Assembly (NCBI RefSeq): GCF_000718515.1
Contig: NZ_JNZS01000024.1
Coordinates: forward strand, 1 to 64,000
Direction: 5' to 3'
Source: Micromonospora parva
Lineage (GTDB): Bacteria > Actinomycetota > Actinomycetes > Mycobacteriales > Micromonosporaceae
Length of the DNA stretch: 64,000 nucleotides
This document shows positions 59,117 through 64,000 of the stretch, in pieces (within the stretch, counting starts at the first letter, position 1; each line of letters starts with the position of its first letter). The position numbers and the translations under genes are program-made. The notes under the pieces are model-generated. The model was not told the DNA's origin, searched no databases, and saw nothing but the letters and a program-made list of their open reading frames with translations.

Positions 59117-61182
59117 GACGCCTCCTCGGTGGCCGCCTGGATGGCGGTGATCGCCACCGTGTTGACGATGTCCGTCACCAACGCGCCCCGGGACAGGTCG
59201 TTCACCGGTCGGCGTAGGCCCTGCATGACCGGGCCGACGGCGACCGCCCCGGCGGAGCGTTGCACCGCCTTGTACGTGTTGTTGCCGGTGTTCAGGTCCG
59301 GGAAGATGAAGACCGTGGCGTGGCCGGCGACCGGGCTGCCCGGCAGCTTCGTCGCCGCCACCGCCGGGTCGATCGCCGCGTCGTACTGGATGGGCCCCTC
59401 GACCAGCAGGTCGGGCCGGCGTTCCCGGACCAGCGCGGTGGCCGCGGCGACCTTCTCCACGTCCGCGCCGGCACCGGAGCTGCCGGTGGAGTACGACAGC
59501 ATCGCCACCCGGGGTTCGATGCCGAACCGGGCTGCGGTGTCGGCCGACGAGATCGCGATGTCGGCGAGCTGGGCGGCGTCGGGGTCGCGGTTGACGGCGC
59601 AGTCGCCGTAGACCAGCACCCGGTCGGCGAGCAGCATGAAGAAGACGCTGGAGGCCACCGAGACGTCCGGCAGCGTACGGATGATCTCGAACGCGGGCCG
59701 GATGGTCGCGGCGGTGGTGTGCGTCGCGCCGGAGACCATGCCGTCGGCTCGGCCGGTCGCCACCATCAGGGTGCCGAAGTAGTTGGGCTGCGCCACGATG
59801 TCGTGCGCCAACTCGGCGGTGACGCCCCGGTGGGCGCGCAGCCGGGCGTACTCGGCGGCGAAGTCGTCGCGCCACCCGCTGGTGACCGGGTCGACCAGGT
59901 GCGCGTCGCCCAGGTCGATGCCCAGCTCGCGGGTGCGCCGGGCGATGTCGTCCGGCCTGCCGAGCAGCGTCAGCTCGGCCACTCCGCGGCGTAGCAGGAT
60001 CTCCGCCGCGCGCAGGATCCGCTCGTCGGTGCCCTCCGGCAGCACCAGGTGGCGGGGCTTCGAGCGGGCCCGGTCGATCAGCTCGTTCTCGAACATCAGC
60101 GGGGTGACCCGCGCCGACCGGCTGACCCGCAGCCGGCGGGCCAGGTCGTCGGTGTCCACGCAGCGTTCGAACGCGCCGAGCGCGGCCTCCACCTTGCGGG
60201 GATTGGCCGCGCTGGGCCGGCCCTCGATGCGGCTGGACGCGGCCACCGTGTCGTAGCTGTCGCTGCGCACGGAGAGCACCGCCAGCCCGGTGTTGAGCCC
60301 CTCCACCAGCCGCATGACCCGGGGGTCGGGCTGCTCGCCGAGGGTGAGCACCAGCCCGGCCACCGACACCTGCCCGGCCACGTGCGCGGCGCTCGCGGCG
60401 ACGAGCAGGTCGGCCCGGTCCCCGGGGGTGATCACCAGGGCGCCCTCGGTGAGGTGGCCCAGCAGGGTCGGCACATGCGCCGCGCCGACCACGAAATCCA
60501 GCACGTCGCGACCGAGCGCGGCGTCGTCCCCGGCCAGCAGGGTGGCGCCGAGCGCCGCCGCCACCTCGGCCACCGTCGGCGCCGACACGCTCGGCACCTC
60601 CGGGATGGCGTACGCGGGCACCGGCAGGTCGGGCAGCGTCATCGGCTCGGACACCCGGTTGGCGATCACCGCGAGCACTGTCGCGCCCAGATCGGCCAGG
60701 TCGTGGTACGCCCCCCGCATCGCCGCCGCCACGGCCGCCGGCTCCTGCCCGAAGCCGTCCACCACCGGCACCACCACGCTGCCGAACTCGGTGGCCAGCC
60801 GGGCGTTGAAGGCCAGCTCGCGGGGGCGGGCCGGATCACCCGGGTCGTCGAAGTCGCTGCCCACCACGACCACCGCCGGGCACTGCCGTTCCACCGCCCG
60901 GTAGCGCTCGACGATCGCGGAGATCAGCTGTTCCCGTCGGCCGTCCGCGACCAGCGCGGCGGCCTCGGCGTAGCTCGCCCCGGCCAGCTCGGCCAGCGGC
61001 ATCTCGACCCGGTACCGCTCGCTGAGCAGGGCGAGGATCGGATCCTGCCCGGTGTCGGCGACCAGCGGCCGGAACACGCCGATCCGCCCGACCTGGCGGG
61101 ACAGCAACTCGGCCAGCCCGAGGGCGATCGTCGACTTGCCCCCGCCCGAACCGACGCTGGTCAGATACACGCTGCGAGCCAC
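59113..61182 (-). CDS. pta: Phosphate acetyltransferase, long type
   Basis: 689 residues from GTG 61182. The N-terminal P-loop-like domain (GSGGGKSTIALGL, about residues 11-23) is a BioD-like module; a DRTGG-type regulatory domain follows (about 215-330); the C-terminal PTA domain (about 365-689) has LPEGTDERILRAAE, GMVSGATHTTAATIRPAF and FIFPDLNTGNNTYKAVQRS. Makes acetyl-phosphate from acetyl-CoA. Translationally coupled to ackA. Confidence 0.95.
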   Translation of the reverse strand: MARSVYLTSVGSGGGKSTIALGLAELLSRQVGRIGVFRPLVADTGQDPILALLSERYRVEMPLAELAGASYAEAAALVADGRREQLISAIVERYRAVERQCPAVVVVGSDFDDPGDPARPRELAFNARLATEFGSVVVPVVDGFGQEPAAVAAAMRGAYHDLADLGATVLAVIANRVSEPMTLPDLPVPAYAIPEVPSVSAPTVAEVAAALGATLLAGDDAALGRDVLDFVVGAAHVPTLLGHLTEGALVITPGDRADLLVAASAAHVAGQVSVAGLVLTLGEQPDPRVMRLVEGLNTGLAVLSVRSDSYDTVAASSRIEGRPSAANPRKVEAALGAFERCVDTDDLARRLRVSRSARVTPLMFENELIDRARSKPRHLVLPEGTDERILRAAEILLRRGVAELTLLGRPDDIARRTRELGIDLGDAHLVDPVTSGWRDDFAAEYARLRAHRGVTAELAHDIVAQPNYFGTLMVATGRADGMVSGATHTTAATIRPAFEIIRTLPDVSVASSVFFMLLADRVLVYGDCAVNRDPDAAQLADIAISSADTAARFGIEPRVAMLSYSTGSSGAGADVEKVAAATALVRERRPDLLVEGPIQYDAAIDPAVAATKLPGSPVAGHATVFIFPDLNTGNNTYKAVQRSAGAVAVGPVMQGLRRPVNDLSRGALVTDIVNTVAITAIQAATEEAS

Positions 61183-61382
61183 AGCCCCCACCCTAGAAGA
61201 TCGCGAGACTCCCCACCCGGGCCCTACGGCCCCTGAGCCGCCGCCGTCACCGGCCGCAGGCCGGATACGAACCCTCCCTGACGACGAGAAGGCGGCGGTC
61301 GCGGCGACCCCCTCGTGGCCCCGACGGTGCGGTCGGCGTCTCAATCAGTGAGCCGTCAGCAAAGCTGAGAAAAACTCACGCC

Positions 61383-61388
61383 TAGACT
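61383..61388 (+). promoter_or_regulatory. Candidate -10 box before 61397 gene
   Basis: TAGACT lies eight bases before the ATG and could give a leaderless or nearly leaderless transcript. The 214-base divergent region with pta holds no other clear signal. Confidence 0.35.
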
Positions 61389-61396
61389 CGCGTCCC

Positions 61397-62056
61397 ATGA
61401 CCACCCGGGGCTTGAGCAGCGACGATACGTCGACTGGGAGGTCGACGCCCGCCGGGTCCGGCAACCCTCGGTCCCGACCGGCGGCGCCGGTCGACGAGCC
61501 CACCATGGTGGCCAACCGCACCGACGGCCCCACCGAGCTGATCGCCGCCGCGCCCGAACCGCCCCCGGTCTTCGTCGACCCCAGCGGCCGACGCCGCTCC
61601 CGCCTGCGCTGGCTCGCATACGTCGTCGGTCTGCTGGGCCTGACCTACACCGGGCTGGTGGCCGTCAGCTTCGCCGGCGGCATGGTGGAGCCGCACACGG
61701 TGCTCCCGTTCGTGGACGAGGCCGAGCAGCCTGAACGGACCCAGTCGCCACAGGCCGAGGCGATTACCGCCATCCCCGAGCCGTCGACAGCCGTCCCCCG
61801 TACGCCGGCGGCCAGGGTGGCACCCACCGTCGCCCCGCCGGCTCCCCGCTCGCCTGCCCCCACGCGGTCACGGAGCGCCGCCAGCCCGGCGAGCGGTGAC
61901 CCCACCAGCGTGCCGCCCTCGCCCAGCTCGGGGCGGCCCACCTCGGTGGCCCCGACACCCGCCGTCTCACCCTCGACCGAGGACCCGGCGCTCCCACCCG
62001 AGGAACCGGCCGAACCCGGCGGACTCCCCACCGACCTCCTCCCCGCGGATGGCTGA
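61397..62056 (+). CDS. Single-pass membrane protein with Pro/Ser-rich exterior
   Basis: 219 residues from ATG 61397. A cytosolic N-terminus of about 70 residues, one membrane helix (LAYVVGLLGLTYTGLVAVSFAGG) and a low-complexity outer tail rich in Pro, Ser and Ala. No catalytic motif. It overlaps the next gene by eight bases, so it is probably a partner of the deacetylase-glycosyltransferase. Confidence 0.7.
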   Translation: MTTRGLSSDDTSTGRSTPAGSGNPRSRPAAPVDEPTMVANRTDGPTELIAAAPEPPPVFVDPSGRRRSRLRWLAYVVGLLGLTYTGLVAVSFAGGMVEPHTVLPFVDEAEQPERTQSPQAEAITAIPEPSTAVPRTPAARVAPTVAPPAPRSPAPTRSRSAASPASGDPTSVPPSPSSGRPTSVAPTPAVSPSTEDPALPPEEPAEPGGLPTDLLPADG

Positions 62057-64000
62057 GCCGGCGATCACGGCCCGCCGTCGTCGGGCCGTACCTCCACCGC
62101 GCTGGGTCCTGCTCGGCATGCTGCTGGCGGTTCTGGCCGGCGTACTTCTGGTCAACGCGTACACCAACGCCTCCTTCACCCCGGACCACCAGCACAGCAA
62201 CCAGGGGCAACGCGAGGTCCCCACCTCAGTGGTGAACGGGGGGCCGATCATCAGCGCCAACAGCGAGCAGGTCCGCTCCTACCGCTTGCCGGACCGGACC
62301 ATCGCGCTCACCTTCGACGACGGCCCCGACCCCGTCTGGACCCCCGAGGTTCTGCGCGTCCTCGACGCCCACCAGGTCACTGGCACGTTCTTCGTGCTGG
62401 GTTCGCAGGTCGCCCGGCACCCCGACATGGCCCGGAACCTGGTCGCGGGTGGCCACGAGCTCGGCGTGCACACGTTCACCCACCCCGACCTCACCGAGCT
62501 GTCCGGATGGCGGCAAGAGCTGGAGTACGCCCAGACCCAGCTCGCCCTCGCCGCCGTCACCGGCGTGCGCACCTCGCTGGTCCGGTTTCCGTACTCCTCG
62601 CATGCCGACGCGATCGACAACCAGGACTGGCCGGTGCTGATCGCCGCCGGTGACCTGGGCTACCTGACGGTGCTCAACGACACCGACAGCCAGGACTGGG
62701 CGCTGCCCGGCGTAGACAAGATCGTCGAGAACGCCACCCCGGACGGCGACTCGGGTGCGATCACCCTCTGGCACGACGCCGGCGGTGACCGCGCGCAGAC
62801 CGTCGCCGCCCTCGACCGCTTCATCCCGATGATGAAGCAACGGGGATACCGCTTCGTCACCGCGACGGACGGACTGAACCTCGCCTTCGCCGCCGCCGGG
62901 GTCGACTACCGGGCGGAATCCGGTGCGGCGGCCACCGCTGGGGACCGTTGGCGCGGCCAGATGCTGGTCTGGGCGGTACGGGGCGCCGACCAGGTGCTGA
63001 CCGTGTTCGGGATCCTCTTCGTGCTCGTCGGGGTGCTCACCGTCGGGCGTACCGCCGTGCTGTTCCTGCTCGCCGGGCGACACGCCCGTCGCCGTCGGGC
63101 CACGGACTGGACGTGGGGGCCGCCGGTCACCGCGCCGGTGTCGGTGATCGTCCCGGCGTACAACGAGAAGGAGGGGATCGCCGCGGCGGTCCGTTCACTC
63201 GCTGGCGGCGACCATCCCGGCGGAATCGAGGTGGTTGTCGTCGACGACGGCTCCACCGACGGGACCGCGGACATCGTCGACGCGCTCCGCCTGCCCAACG
63301 TCCGGGTGGTCCGTAAACCCAACGGTGGCAAGCCCAGCGCATTGAACACCGGCGTGGCGTTCGCCCGGCACGACCTGATCGTCATGGTCGACGGTGACAC
63401 TGTCTTCGAACCCGACGCCGTCCGCCGGCTCGTGCAGCCCTTCGCCGACCCGCAGGTGGGCGCGGTGGCCGGCAACGTGAAGGTCGGCAACCGGCGCAGC
63501 CTGATCGCCAAGTGGCAGCACATCGAGTACGTCATCGGGTTCAACCTGGACCGGCGCCTCTACGAGACGCTGCGCTGCATGCCGACGGTGCCCGGGGCGA
63601 TCGGCGGTTTCCGGCGACAGGCGCTGCGGTACGCCGGGGGGATGACCGATGACACCCTGGCCGAGGACACGGACGTCACCATCGCGCTCGGTCGGGCCGG
63701 CTGGAAGGTCGTCTACGAGGAGACGGCCCGCGCCTGGACCGAGGCGCCGACGAGCATCGGCCAGCTCTGGAAACAGCGCTACCGGTGGAGCTACGGCACC
63801 ATGCAGGCGATGTGGAAGCATCGCCGCTCCGTATTCGACCGGGGTGCGTCGGGCCGGTTCACCCGGCGTTGCCTGTTCTTCCTCAGCCTCTTCGGCGTGC
63901 TGTTGCCGCTGCTCGCGCCGGTGATCGACCTACTGGCCCTGTACGGCCTCTTCTTCCTCGACCGGACCGCCACGGCGGTGGCCTGGCTGGTCATGCTCGG
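62049..64000 (+). CDS. Bifunctional polysaccharide deacetylase-GT2 glycosyltransferase (partial)
   Basis: At least 650 residues from ATG 62049; it runs off the end of the window. Membrane helix near the N-terminus, then a NodB domain with Asp90-Asp91 in LTFDDGPD and His141/His145 in HTFTHPDL. A second membrane segment near residue 320 leads to a GT2 domain: VSVIVPAYNEKEG, VVDDGSTDGT, MVDGDT and KQRYRWSYG, with further membrane helices starting at the window edge. The GT2 may polymerise a sugar while NodB de-N-acetylates it. This layout is known from putative exopolysaccharide synthases. Confidence 0.9.
   Translation, partial: MAEPAITARRRRAVPPPRWVLLGMLLAVLAGVLLVNAYTNASFTPDHQHSNQGQREVPTSVVNGGPIISANSEQVRSYRLPDRTIALTFDDGPDPVWTPEVLRVLDAHQVTGTFFVLGSQVARHPDMARNLVAGGHELGVHTFTHPDLTELSGWRQELEYAQTQLALAAVTGVRTSLVRFPYSSHADAIDNQDWPVLIAAGDLGYLTVLNDTDSQDWALPGVDKIVENATPDGDSGAITLWHDAGGDRAQTVAALDRFIPMMKQRGYRFVTATDGLNLAFAAAGVDYRAESGAAATAGDRWRGQMLVWAVRGADQVLTVFGILFVLVGVLTVGRTAVLFLLAGRHARRRRATDWTWGPPVTAPVSVIVPAYNEKEGIAAAVRSLAGGDHPGGIEVVVVDDGSTDGTADIVDALRLPNVRVVRKPNGGKPSALNTGVAFARHDLIVMVDGDTVFEPDAVRRLVQPFADPQVGAVAGNVKVGNRRSLIAKWQHIEYVIGFNLDRRLYETLRCMPTVPGAIGGFRRQALRYAGGMTDDTLAEDTDVTIALGRAGWKVVYEETARAWTEAPTSIGQLWKQRYRWSYGTMQAMWKHRRSVFDRGASGRFTRRCLFFLSLFGVLLPLLAPVIDLLALYGLFFLDRTATAVAWLVML

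Noticed and set aside
58001..59875. A longer acetate kinase starting well inside pta
   Set aside because: The added N-terminal region is the shadow of pta; the GTG at 59116 overlaps the pta stop and begins the true family N-terminus.

Overview
The window reads as chromosomal DNA from a very GC-rich actinomycete, most likely a Micromonospora or close relative (Micromonosporaceae). Pointers: almost every codon ends in G or C; GTG starts and GTGA stop/start overlaps are common; two WhiB proteins; a mycothiol-type SigR/RsrA pair; the 24-residue ribosomal protein bL37; an XRE/DUF397 locus; nickel superoxide dismutase with its protease SodX; DUF5709 and DUF5753 proteins. I see no insertion sequence, prophage, CRISPR array, rRNA or biosynthetic cluster. 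Most of the window looks like core chromosome.

Layout. 1-8.1 kb: CofC-like protein, zincin-type metalloprotease, Lon-like PDZ protease, UPF0182 membrane protein, then a SigE-type ECF sigma factor with a membrane partner. 8.2-8.5 kb: two initiator tRNA genes, each with its own terminator. 8.6-18.4 kb: large secreted subtilase, orphan sugar-binding lipoprotein, purC, a damaged XRE/DUF5753 gene running into DUF397, glpK, prs. 18.6-25.9 kb: HATPase regulators, a histidine kinase/response regulator pair, STAS-HATPase/SDR pair, GT4, DMT transporter. 25.9-33.7 kb: aroA-rsgA-hisN, SRAP peptidase, WhiB, sigR-rsrA, bL37, biotinyl carrier protein, GNAT. 33.8-44.6 kb: TetR/MFS pair, TPR protein, SIS protein, PdtaS-like kinase, GT-C enzyme, aldo/keto reductase and an ArsR-like regulator. 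44.7-48.4 kb: a sulfite/sulfate reduction operon behind a leader peptide. 48.5-64 kb: whiB1, lipid kinase, sodN/sodX, malic enzyme, two paralogous lipoprotein hydrolases, pta-ackA, and a polysaccharide deacetylase-GT2 fusion cut by the window edge.

How parts work together. The sulfur operon (leader peptide, ferredoxin sulfite reductase, small double-CxxC protein, APS reductase, CbiX-type chelatase) uses overlapping stop/start codons, and its upstream RNA can pair with the ribosome-binding region of the reductase gene. sigR-rsrA carries both a SigR-type autoregulatory promoter and a second internal promoter/start, as in the two-isoform SigR circuit of Streptomyces. whiB1 has a CRP-like site upstream. 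Gene content in 26-49 kb matches the M. tuberculosis neighbourhood rsgA-aroA-SRAP-sigH-rshA-biotinyl protein-pdtaS-whiB1.

Recurring non-coding structure: convergent gene gaps are filled by long perfect palindromes of at least two sequence families (18.5, 36.1, 54.9 kb) or by GC-rich terminators; and at least five genes are followed by, or end inside, short imperfect tandem duplications at the stop codon. All assignments come from reading the sequence only; no database search was run.
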